Source: Hyphomicrobium sp. (GTDB lineage: Bacteria > Pseudomonadota > Alphaproteobacteria > Rhizobiales > Hyphomicrobiaceae). From it: a stretch of DNA of 64,000 bases. Within the stretch, counting starts at the first letter, position 1. Each line of letters begins with the position of its first letter. The stretch lies in NCBI RefSeq assembly GCF_019753045.1, contig NZ_JAIELN010000002.1:1-64000 (forward strand). Reading direction: 5' to 3'. This document shows positions 52,770-62,625 of this stretch, piece after piece. A model generated the notes under the pieces. It saw only the letters and a list, made by a program, of their open reading frames with translations, did not search any database and was not told the DNA's origin. Both the position numbers and the translations under genes were made by a program.

Positions 52770-53798
52770 TTAGCGAGCGATTGCATCACGGATCAGCCGG
52801 CGCATCACGTCGAGATCTCCGCCCTCGAGAGACGTTCTGATCAAGACCGTTTCCGCACGCTCTTTGAGTGCCCCGCGAGCGCCTGATGCTCCTGAAAGCC
52901 GCGCGATATCTTTTTCCGTCGTGACCAAGGCAGCACCGCCGTGTTCGGCTGCTTCGATCAGCTCGCGCGCCTCCACCTCGCTGAACATGTGGTGATCGGC
53001 GAATGCCCTTCGCGCAACGATGTCAGCTCCGAGTGACGAGAGCGTCGCGAAAAATCTATCCGGATTGGCAATGCCTGCAAACGCAAACACGCGCCGGCCG
53101 CGAAACTTTGCATTGTCGTCTTCGGCGCGCGTCTCAGCGGAAATGATCGGCGCACGCGACAATGCTTTGAGCTGGTTGGCGACGGAACGGCCCCCTGCTG
53201 CATCGCCTCCAGTAAGCACGATCAGGTTTGCAAGCGCCGTTTGAACATCGAGCGGTGCGCGCAAGGGTCCCGCAGGAATGACGAGCCCGTTGCCGACGCC
53301 GCGCTTCGCATCGACGAGTGCAATAGCAAGATCCTTCGCGAGCGCCGGATTTTGCAAGCCGTCATCCATGATGATGACGGCGCGCTTCGATGCCATGCCC
53401 TCGATCGCTTCAGCGCCTTTGCGGCGATCGCGCGAGACGACCGTCGGCGCAGCGCGGGCCAGAAGCAGCGGCTCGTCCCCTACCTCGCGCGCCGTATGGA
53501 GATCGGCAATGACGCGCACCGGACCCTCAAGACTTCCACCGTAACCGCGCGAGAGAAACCATGGCTCGCGATCTTCCTCCGCGACGAGCTTGGCAAGGAA
53601 CAAAGCAAGCGGAGTCTTGCCCGAGCCGCCGGCCGTGAAGTTTCCAACGCAGATAACGGGAAGGGCTGAGCGATAGGGATTTGCGTTTTGAATGCGGCGG
53701 CTTGCGATCCGGCCGACGAGGGTACCGATTGGAGAGAGAAGCGCCGTCTGCCATCCGCTGCCCGGCCCGTACCACCAGCTCGGTTCAGAGATGGGCAC
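52770..53798 (-). CDS. lpxK: Tetraacyldisaccharide 4'-kinase
   Basis: Phosphorylates the lipid A precursor at the 4' position on the cytoplasmic face of the inner membrane. 342 residues. The P-loop is in FTAGGSGKTPLALFLA, followed by SRGYGGSL and the family's MDDGLQNPALAKD. The start is GTG at 53798, 3 bases after the DUF374-WaaA stop, so the two are one operon. Confidence 0.95.
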   Translation of the reverse strand: MPISEPSWWYGPGSGWQTALLSPIGTLVGRIASRRIQNANPYRSALPVICVGNFTAGGSGKTPLALFLAKLVAEEDREPWFLSRGYGGSLEGPVRVIADLHTAREVGDEPLLLARAAPTVVSRDRRKGAEAIEGMASKRAVIIMDDGLQNPALAKDLAIALVDAKRGVGNGLVIPAGPLRAPLDVQTALANLIVLTGGDAAGGRSVANQLKALSRAPIISAETRAEDDNAKFRGRRVFAFAGIANPDRFFATLSSLGADIVARRAFADHHMFSEVEARELIEAAEHGGAALVTTEKDIARLSGASGARGALKERAETVLIRTSLEGGDLDVMRRLIRDAIAR

Positions 53799-53801
53799 GC
53801 A

Positions 53802-55805
53802 TCACGCTCGCTGTTTTTCAAGCAATGGCTGGATGGCGCCGAGCGTCTTGGCGAGGGCGCCGCCCATCGACTGAAGCGCCACGTCTGCTCCCTGCCGCAT
53901 GCGCTTGGCAGCGGCCTGATCGGCAAGCAGCAGCGTGACCTGCCGCGCGATGTCGTCGGACGATCTGACTTCGACGGCGCCGCCCTCGCGGAAGAGCGCC
54001 GCATACGCATCGCGGAAATTGTGCGTGAACGGACCAGTTAAAACACACGAGCCGAGACGAACGGCTTCGATTGGGTTTTGACCGCCATGCTCGACCAGCG
54101 ACCCGCCGACGAGCGAAACCGGCGACATCGAATAGAACGTTCCGAGTTCGCCAATCGTGTCAGCGACGTAGATCTCGGTATCGGTCTCGGGTGTGGAGGA
54201 GCGCGAGCGCAGCTGCGTTCTGAGCCCGAGCCCGCCGAGCGACGCGGCAAGCCCGCCGCCGCGTTCGGGATGACGCGGGACGATGATCGTCAGTAGACCT
54301 TCGATTTGGCGTCTCATCAGCGAATGCGCCGCGGCGATCACCGTGTCTTCGCCGGGATGGGTGCTGGCCGCGAGGAACAGCGGACGCTGGCCGACGGCAT
54401 TCTTCAGCGACGCCAGCAGATCCGCGTTGACCGGAGGCGGCGGTGAATCGATTTTCAAGTTACCGGCCGTGATGACGTTCGGAGCGCCGAGACGCTTCAT
54501 GGCCCGCGTTATCTGCGAATTCTGCGACAGCACGGCCGCGAAGCGTGAAAATAGCGGCCGGCCGACCGCCGCATATTTGCGCCAGCGGCTGATGCTGCGT
54601 GGCGACATCCGCGCATTGACGAGCACGAGAGGAATTCCCCGCTCCGCTGTTCCGAGAATGAGATTCGGCCAGATGTCGGATTCCGTAAAGATCGATATCG
54701 ACGGCTTCCAGTGATCGAGAAAGCGGGACACATAATGCGGAACGTCGAGAGGCACGTACTGATGCAATGCGCGTGGCGGCAAGCGATGCGCCGCAATCTC
54801 CGCTGATGTTTTCGTGCCCGTCGTCAGCAGAATGTGAATGTGCGGATTGGCGTCAAGCAGGCTGTCGATGAGCGGAAGAATGGCGTTCGTCTCGCCAACG
54901 CTTGCTGCATGAACCCACACCACCTGTCCCTCGGGACGTGGCCGCCCCGCAAAGCCCAATCGTTCGCCGCGGCGGTTCGGATCTTCTTTCCCCTGCTGTC
55001 CGCGCATGTTGAGAAACAGGGGCACCGCTGGCCGCAGCGCCGCCGTTCCGGCGCGATAGGTCTTGAGCAAGAGGCCAGGCGACGGCGCCGAGGCAGCCGC
55101 CAGCACATCGAGCGGTGTCGCTCGTTTGATATCGGCACCTGCAAGTTCGTACGCTCTGAGCGTCGCGGTGTTGAGCGCGGTTTCGAGCTCGACGCGTTTT
55201 GATTCCAGGAGCTCATCGTCCGCCGTGCTCGGAACATGAATTGGCTCGCCCACGACGGCGGCAAGTTTCGAGTACGGCAGATTGATTGTCAGCCTGCTCC
55301 AGGTATCGAACGACGCGAACCGTTTGGTTGCGAGCGCGACGGGTACGATAGGCCGCCCCGACATGCGCGCGATCATGACGATGCCCGCACCTGCCACACG
55401 CGCCGGTCCCGGCGGGACGTCGGCCGTCATCACGAGCGACGAGCCTTCGGACAGCGCCTGCAGCGATGCGCGGAGAGCCGCCGCGCCGCCGCGATCCTTC
55501 TTTCGCCAGCCGGCGCCGGCGCCGCGAATGAGTTGAACGTCGATGGCTTGTAATGTTTCGCTGATGATCTCGGCGTCGCCGTGCCGCGCGACCATGGCGG
55601 AGATCCTGACGTTTTCAGGACGAAGCGTCGCGATCATCATGAACTGGCCGTGCCAGCACGCCACGATGCAGGGGTGGGCATCGCTAAGCCGGTCCATCAG
55701 GTCCGGCGGCTCGTGAATAACCTGAGACGAATTGGCCACGTGGCGGATAAGGCGCGCCAGCGTCAATCCGCCAAGTCGCACAATCCTCTTCTTAAATTCT
55801 GCCAT
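53802..55805 (-). CDS. waaA: Fusion of DUF374 lysophospholipid acyltransferase-like domain and Kdo transferase WaaA
   Basis: 667 residues. Residues 1-225 are a DUF374 (LPLAT-like) domain with CWHGQFMM and TADVPPGPARVAGAG. Residues about 243-667 are a complete Kdo transferase: the KTYRAGTAALRPA start, R-x-GKEDPNRRGERLG, HAASVGE with catalytic-type Glu305, and the C-terminal GGSLVEHGGQNPIEA. WaaA adds Kdo to lipid A; DUF374 proteins belong to the glycerolipid acyltransferase clan and lie in the same gene cluster in relatives. Here the frame is continuous with only a short linker. It precedes lpxK. Start ATG at 55805. Confidence 0.9.
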   Translation of the reverse strand: MAEFKKRIVRLGGLTLARLIRHVANSSQVIHEPPDLMDRLSDAHPCIVACWHGQFMMIATLRPENVRISAMVARHGDAEIISETLQAIDVQLIRGAGAGWRKKDRGGAAALRASLQALSEGSSLVMTADVPPGPARVAGAGIVMIARMSGRPIVPVALATKRFASFDTWSRLTINLPYSKLAAVVGEPIHVPSTADDELLESKRVELETALNTATLRAYELAGADIKRATPLDVLAAASAPSPGLLLKTYRAGTAALRPAVPLFLNMRGQQGKEDPNRRGERLGFAGRPRPEGQVVWVHAASVGETNAILPLIDSLLDANPHIHILLTTGTKTSAEIAAHRLPPRALHQYVPLDVPHYVSRFLDHWKPSISIFTESDIWPNLILGTAERGIPLVLVNARMSPRSISRWRKYAAVGRPLFSRFAAVLSQNSQITRAMKRLGAPNVITAGNLKIDSPPPPVNADLLASLKNAVGQRPLFLAASTHPGEDTVIAAAHSLMRRQIEGLLTIIVPRHPERGGGLAASLGGLGLRTQLRSRSSTPETDTEIYVADTIGELGTFYSMSPVSLVGGSLVEHGGQNPIEAVRLGSCVLTGPFTHNFRDAYAALFREGGAVEVRSSDDIARQVTLLLADQAAAKRMRQGADVALQSMGGALAKTLGAIQPLLEKQRA

Positions 55806-56010
55806 GCGGCAATGGCTGCCTTATCGTTGTAACGCGAGAAAGTGCAGGACGAAGCTTGATTGTGTTTAGCCCCTTGCGGGTCGTTGCTATAGCTAATAAC
55901 TAGCAAGTTCAATCACGATGGACCGCGGCTTCTTGTGAACAACGAGTAGGATTAAAGCTGGCGCTATCCGCAAGGCTGCCCGCGAATCGGGAGCATCGAG
56001 ACAACTCCTG

Positions 56011-56748
56011 ATGGCAAGCCCTCTCAAAGAAGCAAAGCGTGGATTGCGCCGTACCAGCGGCGCACTTTTGCACAGTGCAGTGCATTCTCCCCCATCCTGG
56101 CTCGGGACGCGATTCGCATCGGCCCTTTGTTACGCCGAAATGCTGCTGATCGATTATGGCCTCGTACGGACCGTTTACAATAATCGCCATCGCGTGGGCA
56201 GGGATGCGTGGCGCTCAGCGCAGCCTGCGCCCCATCACATTGCCTGGGCCGGCAGGCGCGGCATAAAGACGGTTATCAATCTGCGCGGCGAGCAGTCCTA
56301 TGGCACGCGTTGGCTCGAGCAGCAGGCGTGCGCTCGCCATGGGCTCACGCTTGTCGATCTGACATTGAGATCGCGCGCCGCGCCCTCGCGCGCCGAGTTT
56401 CAGGCAATGAAGGATGTGCTGGCAAAAGCCGAATATCCCATCCTCGTTCACTGCAAATCGGGCGCCGACCGCGCCGGTTTGATGAGCGTGATGATCAGTC
56501 ATCTGCACGACGGGATGCCGATACGCGAGGCGTTGAAGCAGCTGTCCTTGCGCTACGGCCATGTCCGGAGCGCCGATACCGGAGTCCTGGACGCGGTCTT
56601 CCACCGCTATCTCGCTGACGAGGCCCGCACCGGCATCGCATTCTGGGATTGGGTCGAAACGGTCTACGATTCCCGCGAACTGAACTCGACGTTCAAGGCG
56701 CGCGGTTGGGCGAACCGGCTCGTCAACAACATCCTTAACCGCGAATAG
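56011..56748 (+). CDS. Dual-specificity/tyrosine phosphatase family protein
   Basis: 245-residue phosphatase. The CX5R loop is LVHCKSGADRAGLM, with the general-acid region and HIAWAGRRGIKTVINLRGE typical of DSP-like bacterial phosphatases. No signal peptide is certain, though residues 30-50 are moderately hydrophobic. It sits alone on the plus strand inside the lipid A cluster. Substrate, protein or lipid, is not known. Confidence 0.87.
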   Translation: MASPLKEAKRGLRRTSGALLHSAVHSPPSWLGTRFASALCYAEMLLIDYGLVRTVYNNRHRVGRDAWRSAQPAPHHIAWAGRRGIKTVINLRGEQSYGTRWLEQQACARHGLTLVDLTLRSRAAPSRAEFQAMKDVLAKAEYPILVHCKSGADRAGLMSVMISHLHDGMPIREALKQLSLRYGHVRSADTGVLDAVFHRYLADEARTGIAFWDWVETVYDSRELNSTFKARGWANRLVNNILNRE

Positions 56749-56796
56749 CCGAAGCCCGCCCCGCCCGGCCGTCTGTCGACTATTCAATCGGCTTCT

Positions 56797-58608
56797 TCAA
56801 TTAACGATCATCGTCTGAGGCCCGTGCGCAGAACGGTTTAGCCGAGCATAAGCGCCGTTGCGGTCGATCAACTCGAAATGTTTTCCGCGCTCAACGATGC
56901 GGCCGCCGTCCATCACGCAAATCATGTCGGCGTTCTGGATCGTCGAAAGCCGGTGCGCGATGACGAGCGTCGTGCGCGTGCGCGTGAACTTTGCAAGCGC
57001 CTCCTGGACGAGTTGTTCGCTTTCATTGTCGAGCGCGCTCGTCGCCTCGTCGAGCAGCAGGATCGGTGCGTCCTTCAGGATTGCCCGCGCAAGCGCGACG
57101 CGCTGGCGCTGCCCGCCCGAGAGGCGGCTGCCGCGATCTCCGATCATCGTTTGATAGCCGTGAGGCAGCGCCATGATGAAGTCGTGCGCCGCCGCCGCTT
57201 TCGCAGCCTCGATGATGTCTTCTGAACTCGCCCCAAGGCGCCCAAGCGCGATGTTCGCTTCGATTGTGTCGTCGAACAGTGTGATGTCCTGGCTGACGAT
57301 CGCGATCTGATCGCGCAGAGATGAGAGCGTGACATCCCGAACATCCTGGCCATCGATCAGGATCTGGCCTTCGGTAACATCGAAAAGCCTGGGCACAAGA
57401 TTGATGATCGTCGACTTGCCCGCGCCCGAACGGCCGACGAGGGCGACGGTCGATCCGCCTGGAACGTCGAGTGTGACGTCGTGCACGGCGCGTTCTTCCG
57501 ACGCCGCGTCGTAAGCGAACCCGACCTCGCGGAAAGAGATCTGGCCTTTCGAAACGCTGAGACGCTTCGCGTCCGGCTTGTCGCCGATCGTCGGCATCTC
57601 GTCGATTAAGCCATAGAAACTTTCAGCGGCAGCAAGGCCCTCTTGAAGCCGGCCGGCGAGGTTTCCGAGCGCGCGAATGGGCTGGGCCGCCATGAGCAAC
57701 GCGGTGATGAACCCCATGAAATCGCCGACGGTCGAGATGCCGTTGGAAATGCGCAAGTAGGCAAATCCGACGACGCCCGCGATCGCAATGCCGCCAAGCG
57801 CTTCGAGGATCGGATCCATCCGCGCCCGCGTCCGCACCGACTTCATCTTCAGCGAGTAGATCTGCTCGAAGCTGTTGTCGAGGCGGTCGGCCGCGTAATT
57901 CTCGAGCTGAAACGACTTGATCAAGCGCGCGCCCGCAAGCTTTTCCGCGAGGAGCGAGGTCATATCGCCGAGGCCGCTTTGCGTTTGCTTGGCGACACGG
58001 CGCAGCCGTTGACTGATTGCGGCGACAGGTAAAGCCGCAAGCGGATAGACGCTCAAGACTACGAGCGTCATCGCCCAGTCGAGGTAAAGCATCGCGATAA
58101 CGAGCGCGATGACCGAGAAGGTGTCGCGGAAAATCGAGTTCAGCGCCGCCATCATCGCGCCTTGCACGAAGCCGATGTCGTTCGTCAGCCGCGACATCAG
58201 CCGGCCGGGCGTCTCCCGCGACAGCCGGGCGAAATCGGCGCTGATGAGATGCCGGAACGCGAGCTTCTGCATGTCCGACGTGAGGCGCAGAATGAAGCGG
58301 TTCGTCGCGACGGCCTGCAGAAAAAGCAGTGTCGCGCGCGCAATCGTAATGCCGACGATCGCCGTCAGCACGAACGGCAGCGCGCCTTGCTGATTGCCCA
58401 TCAGCATGTCGAATGATTTCTTGATGACGGCCGGATAGCCGCCGGTCACCGCGGCAAGGCACGCCGTAAGAAAAAGTGTCCAGCCGAGTTCCCATCGACG
58501 CGGCCAAACCCAGTCGACGACGAAACGGCGAAGGAGCGCGCGCGAAGCTGCATCGAGCCGAAGCCGCGGCCTCGGCTTCTTTTCGGGTTTGAGAAGATTA
58601 GCCGTCAC
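56797..58608 (-). CDS. msbA: Lipid A export ABC transporter (MsbA-like), permease fused to ATPase
   Basis: 603 residues. An N-terminal six-helix ABC exporter domain (about 40-330) is followed by an ATPase with Walker A GRSGAGKST, signature LSGGQRQRVALARAI and Walker B ILLLDEATSALD. Its place in the Kdo/lipid A cluster suggests flipping of lipid A. The start is GTG at 58608 and overlaps the DUF4170 stop. Confidence 0.9.
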   Translation of the reverse strand: MTANLLKPEKKPRPRLRLDAASRALLRRFVVDWVWPRRWELGWTLFLTACLAAVTGGYPAVIKKSFDMLMGNQQGALPFVLTAIVGITIARATLLFLQAVATNRFILRLTSDMQKLAFRHLISADFARLSRETPGRLMSRLTNDIGFVQGAMMAALNSIFRDTFSVIALVIAMLYLDWAMTLVVLSVYPLAALPVAAISQRLRRVAKQTQSGLGDMTSLLAEKLAGARLIKSFQLENYAADRLDNSFEQIYSLKMKSVRTRARMDPILEALGGIAIAGVVGFAYLRISNGISTVGDFMGFITALLMAAQPIRALGNLAGRLQEGLAAAESFYGLIDEMPTIGDKPDAKRLSVSKGQISFREVGFAYDAASEERAVHDVTLDVPGGSTVALVGRSGAGKSTIINLVPRLFDVTEGQILIDGQDVRDVTLSSLRDQIAIVSQDITLFDDTIEANIALGRLGASSEDIIEAAKAAAAHDFIMALPHGYQTMIGDRGSRLSGGQRQRVALARAILKDAPILLLDEATSALDNESEQLVQEALAKFTRTRTTLVIAHRLSTIQNADMICVMDGGRIVERGKHFELIDRNGAYARLNRSAHGPQTMIVN

Positions 58609-58883
58609 GTGGCGGATGTTGCCGGCTGAGCAGACTTCACGCCATTCGGCTCGAGCAGCTTGTGCAGATGCACGATGAAATATCGCATCATCGCGTTGTC
58701 AACCGAGCGCTGAGCGGCGTTCTTCCAGGCCGAATAAGCCGACTGATAGTCCGGATAGATGCCGACGATATCAAGCCCCTCGAGATCGCGAAATTCGTGG
58801 CCCTCGAGCGTTTCGAGTTCGCCACCGAAAACGAGATGCAGCAGCTGCGGTTTTGAATCGGATAAAGATGGGGTCTGGGACAT
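58605..58883 (-). CDS. DUF4170 protein
   Basis: 92-residue protein of DUF4170, usually encoded beside Kdo/lipid A genes in Hyphomicrobiales. It has LLHLVFGGEL, VGIYPDYQSAYSAWKNAAQ and YFIVHLHKLLEP. Function unknown. Its stop overlaps the msbA start (GTGA), so the two are coupled. The 274 bases upstream (58884-59157) contain no recognisable gene. Confidence 0.88.
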   Translation of the reverse strand: MSQTPSLSDSKPQLLHLVFGGELETLEGHEFRDLEGLDIVGIYPDYQSAYSAWKNAAQRSVDNAMMRYFIVHLHKLLEPNGVKSAQPATSAT

Positions 58884-59157
58884 GGACGACTGTTCGTCTC
58901 CTGAACAAATGCTCCGGGCGATTTTTTAAAAAACCGCGTGTGTGACGGCCGTCAACGGCGCAAAGCGTCCTCTGGCCAGTCATGAATGGCATAACTTCCG
59001 CGTAAGCATTTGTTTACGCTATTTCTTAAGCTCATCGGAAGAGAATTCTGCCAAGATCTTATACAAAGCCACGGAAAGCGGCTCGGAAGTTCGACAGTGA
59101 GACGGAACAGCGCGGCACGGGACCTCTCGGGCCGCGTTCTCGTATGTGCTACCCGCC

Positions 59158-60126
59158 TTAACTGAGACCGGCGAACCACGACAGCGCCATATCCGCAACA
59201 AGGCCTACGAAGACGGCGAGGCCGACGTCCCGGTTTGACTTGAATCGCCAGAGACAGTTGGCGGAATTGTGAATATCGAGCGTTGCGACCTGCCACGACA
59301 TCTGCAGGAACACCAGGACGACGGCCAGGAAATAGACGAGGTGAGCGCCCGCAAGCGCGCCAGCCACGAGCCACAGAATGCCGGCGAGGCCGTACATCGC
59401 GCCGACGAACGAAACGGTGTCTTCGCCGAAATGCAGCGCCGTCGAGCCAAGCCCCAGAAGCGCATCGTCCTCTTTGTCCTGATGCGCGTAGATCGTGTCG
59501 TATCCGACCGTCCAGAACACACAGCCCGCGTAAAGGGCGAGCGCCGGTAGGCCGATTGATCCCTTGATTGCGGCCCAGCCGACGAGGGCGCCCCAGTTGA
59601 AAGCAAGGCCCAGCACCAGCTGCGGATACGATGTGAAGCGCTTCGCGAAAGGGTAGGCCGCAACGATGAAAAGCGAGGCGATAGCCAGCCAGATCGTAAA
59701 GCTGTTGAAGTTCAAGAGGACGACCAGCCCCGCGAGCGCCGTCGCTACGACGAAGCCAAGCGCGGCTTCCGGCGAAACCTGCCCCGATGGCAGAGGACGA
59801 TTGACTGTCCGCTCGACGCGGCCGTCGATGTCGCGGTCGACCCAGTCGTTATAGGCGCAACCGCAGGCGCGCATCGCGAGAGCGCCTATGGCGAAGAGCA
59901 CGAGATAGCCGATATCCGGAAGGTGATCGCCGGAGTTGACCTGGGCGAGCGTTTGCGACCACCAGCAGGGAAACAGCAACAGCCAAGTGCCGATCGGCCG
60001 GTCCAATCGCCCGAGCCGAAGGTACGGCTGCCACGAAGCCGGCGCCCATCGATCGACCCAGTTCGACGGCAGTGCATCCGCAACACGCAATGTCGGCTTG
60101 GGCGAAATCTCGGCACCCGTCGTCAA
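59158..60126 (-). CDS. ubiA: 4-hydroxybenzoate polyprenyltransferase
   Basis: Prenylates 4-hydroxybenzoate in ubiquinone synthesis; inner-membrane, several helices. 322 residues. The prenyl diphosphate motif is NDWVDRDIDG and the second Asp cluster is AHQDKEDDALLG. The start is the TTG at 60126 because GGAGAA lies 8 bases upstream; earlier in-frame codons up to 60234 are not supported. Confidence 0.92.
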   Translation of the reverse strand: MTTGAEISPKPTLRVADALPSNWVDRWAPASWQPYLRLGRLDRPIGTWLLLFPCWWSQTLAQVNSGDHLPDIGYLVLFAIGALAMRACGCAYNDWVDRDIDGRVERTVNRPLPSGQVSPEAALGFVVATALAGLVVLLNFNSFTIWLAIASLFIVAAYPFAKRFTSYPQLVLGLAFNWGALVGWAAIKGSIGLPALALYAGCVFWTVGYDTIYAHQDKEDDALLGLGSTALHFGEDTVSFVGAMYGLAGILWLVAGALAGAHLVYFLAVVLVFLQMSWQVATLDIHNSANCLWRFKSNRDVGLAVFVGLVADMALSWFAGLS

Positions 60127-60258
60127 ATGATGTTTCTCCGGCAACTTTCGCCAAGACCTATCCGGCCCGTCGTCGCGGCGCAATACGGCGAGACATAATA
60201 CCGGGTCATGGCTGCGACATACGTTTGACTGCAAGCGAGGCTTCGATAAGACCGCATC

Positions 60259-61005
60259 ATGGCTATCCGCGACCTGACTTCAGAGCGACTATTTGTCGAC
60301 GTCGATCTTGCCGCCGCCAAGCTCTTGGAGCTTGAGCCGCCGCAGGCACACTACCTGACCGGCGTCCTGCGCCTGCGGCCGGGAGCAAAGCTGTTGGTAT
60401 TCAACGGCCGCGACGGCGAGTGGGTTGCGACACTTGCCGAGACGCACAAGCGGCGCGTCACCCTCCAAGTCGAGGAGCAGACGCGTCCCCAGGAAAGTGG
60501 CCCCGACATCGACTATTTGTTCGCGCCGCTCAAACGGTCGCGGCTCGATTACATGGTGCAGAAAGCGACCGAAATGGGCGCCGCGCGCCTTAAGCCTGTC
60601 ATCACTGAAAGAACGGTCGCGGAAAGAGTTAACAGCGAGCGGATGCGCGCCAACGTGATCGAGGCGGCGGAGCAGTGCGGGATTTTGCAAGTACCGGCCG
60701 TCGAGCCGCCCGCAAAACTCGATGACGTTCTTGACGATTGGGACGATGCGCGACGCCTGATCTACTGCGACGAGCACGAGCAACTGTCTGACCCGATCAG
60801 GACTTTGGAGAAGCTCCCAGCCGGGCCCCTGGCCGTCCTTATCGGACCCGAGGGTGGCTTTTCCCCGCGCGAGCGCGAGCGCCTCGTCGGCAAGCCGTAT
60901 GTCGTGCCGCTGTCGCTCGGCCCGCGAATCATGCGCGCTGATACCGCAGCCGTCGCCGCGCTTGCGATCGTCAATGCCGTACTTGGAGATTGGCGCCGCC
61001 GCTAA
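60259..61005 (+). CDS. rsmE: 16S rRNA (uracil-1498-N3)-methyltransferase RsmE
   Basis: Methylates U1498 of 16S rRNA. 248 residues of the SPOUT family: a PUA-like N-terminus (VFNGRDGEW), then KRSRLDYMVQKATEMG and the C-terminal knot motif IGPEGGFSPRERE and LSLGPRIMRADTA. Divergent from ubiA with 132 bases between. Confidence 0.94.
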   Translation: MAIRDLTSERLFVDVDLAAAKLLELEPPQAHYLTGVLRLRPGAKLLVFNGRDGEWVATLAETHKRRVTLQVEEQTRPQESGPDIDYLFAPLKRSRLDYMVQKATEMGAARLKPVITERTVAERVNSERMRANVIEAAEQCGILQVPAVEPPAKLDDVLDDWDDARRLIYCDEHEQLSDPIRTLEKLPAGPLAVLIGPEGGFSPRERERLVGKPYVVPLSLGPRIMRADTAAVAALAIVNAVLGDWRRR

Positions 61006-61106
61006 CCCCATTGTCGGGGGCGCTTGCCGTTCAGGCCGGTCCTCGCCATAAGGCTGAAGCCGCGGGGTGCACCCGCGTCGGTTTGGCAAGGCTGGGTCGC
61101 TCGGGA

Positions 61107-62489
61107 ATGTCCACGCGAGAACAAGGCGCTGCGAGCGCGACGATCGAGACACGAGACGATCTCGTGCGCTGGATTGCGGCTGGCGAGAAGCCGAAAGCCG
61201 ATTGGCGTATCGGCACCGAGCACGAAAAGTTCGTCTTTCGCACCGTGACGTTGGATCCCGTGCCGTACGGCGGCTCCGACGGCATTCGCGCCCTGATGGA
61301 AGAGCTGATCCGCCGCTACGGCTGGGTCGCCATCAAGGAAGGCGAAAACGTCATTGCTCTGAAGCGCCCGGAGGGCGAGAAGGGCGGCACGATCAGCCTC
61401 GAACCGGGCGGCCAGTTCGAGCTTTCAGGCGCACCGGTCGAAACGCTGCATGAAACGGCAGCCGAAACCGACGAACATCTGCGCGAAGTCATCGACGTCG
61501 GCGAAGATCTCGCCATCGGTTTTCTCGGCGTCGGATTTTCGCCGAAGTGGCGGCTCGACCAAATCCCGCAGATGCCGAAGAAGCGCTATCAGGTGATGAC
61601 GCGCTATATGCCGACCGTCGGCAGCCGCGGTCTCGACATGATGTACCGGACCGCGACGATCCAGGTGAACCTCGATTTTTCGAGCGAAGCCGACATGGTG
61701 AAAAAGCTGCGCGTATCGCTCGCGCTGCAGCCGATAGCGACCGCGCTGTTCGCGTCGTCGCCGTTCGCCGAGGGTCGCCCCAACGGCTTCCAGTCGATGC
61801 GGAGCGAAGCCTGGCTCGACACCGACAAGCGCCGGACCGGTATGCTCCCATTCGCGTTCGAAGATGGCATGGGCTACGAGCGCTACGTCGATTACGCGCT
61901 CGATGTGCCGATGTATTTCGTCTACCGCGACGGCAATTACATTGATGTCGCCGGCTCGTCGTTTCGCGATTTTCTGGCAGGCCGCCTCAAGGGGCTGGAA
62001 GGCGAGCTGCCGACAGCCGATGACTGGTCGGACCACCTCACCACGCTCTTCCCCGAAGTCCGCCTCAAACGTTTTCTGGAAATGCGCGGCGCCGATGCCG
62101 GGCGCTGGGGAACGATCACGGCGCTCTCGGCTTTCTGGACCGGTATTCTTTACGACGGGGCCGCGCTGGATCAGGCTTGGACGCTGGTCCGCGACTGGAC
62201 CAACGAAGAGCGGGAAAATCTGCGGGCGGCCGTTCCGAAAACGGCACTCGCGACGCCTTTCCGGACGACGACGGCGGCCAACATCGCTCGCCAGGCGTTG
62301 CGCATTTCGCGACACGGTCTCAAGAACCGCGCCCGCATCAACGCCAAAAACCAGGACGAGACTGTATTTCTGGCCCCGCTCGAGAAGATCGCAGGCAACA
62401 GCCAGACCGTGGCGGACGAATTGTTGCAGCGTTACTCGGGGGAGTGGCGGGGCAACGTCGATCGGATCTTCGAGGAGTTTGCTTTCTGA
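61107..62489 (+). CDS. gshA: Glutamate--cysteine ligase (plant/alphaproteobacterial type)
   Basis: First step of glutathione synthesis. 460 residues, typical of the class II GCS2 enzymes. GTEHEKFVFR is the substrate-binding start and KKRYQVMTRYMPTVG, MYRTATIQVNLDFSSE complete the active site. The ATG at 61107 (MSTREQGA) is the family-like start; the frame runs back to 60990 over the end of rsmE. Confidence 0.94.
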   Translation: MSTREQGAASATIETRDDLVRWIAAGEKPKADWRIGTEHEKFVFRTVTLDPVPYGGSDGIRALMEELIRRYGWVAIKEGENVIALKRPEGEKGGTISLEPGGQFELSGAPVETLHETAAETDEHLREVIDVGEDLAIGFLGVGFSPKWRLDQIPQMPKKRYQVMTRYMPTVGSRGLDMMYRTATIQVNLDFSSEADMVKKLRVSLALQPIATALFASSPFAEGRPNGFQSMRSEAWLDTDKRRTGMLPFAFEDGMGYERYVDYALDVPMYFVYRDGNYIDVAGSSFRDFLAGRLKGLEGELPTADDWSDHLTTLFPEVRLKRFLEMRGADAGRWGTITALSAFWTGILYDGAALDQAWTLVRDWTNEERENLRAAVPKTALATPFRTTTAANIARQALRISRHGLKNRARINAKNQDETVFLAPLEKIAGNSQTVADELLQRYSGEWRGNVDRIFEEFAF

Positions 62490-62625
62490 TGGCGCCCATT
62501 GCCCTGCGAGCCTCCGGCCTCCAGTTCAAGCCCCGGTTCAGGCCATGTTCATGGTCGCGCGAGTAGCTTCCGCCGCTTGCCTAGGCTCAGCCGCCCAGCA
62601 CGGCCCGGGGATGAGGAGGCGGTAG

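Noticed and set aside
59030-59157. tRNA or small stable RNA before ubiA's end
   Set aside because: The GC-rich hairpin GCGGC/GCCGC does not form a cloverleaf or a known RNA fold.
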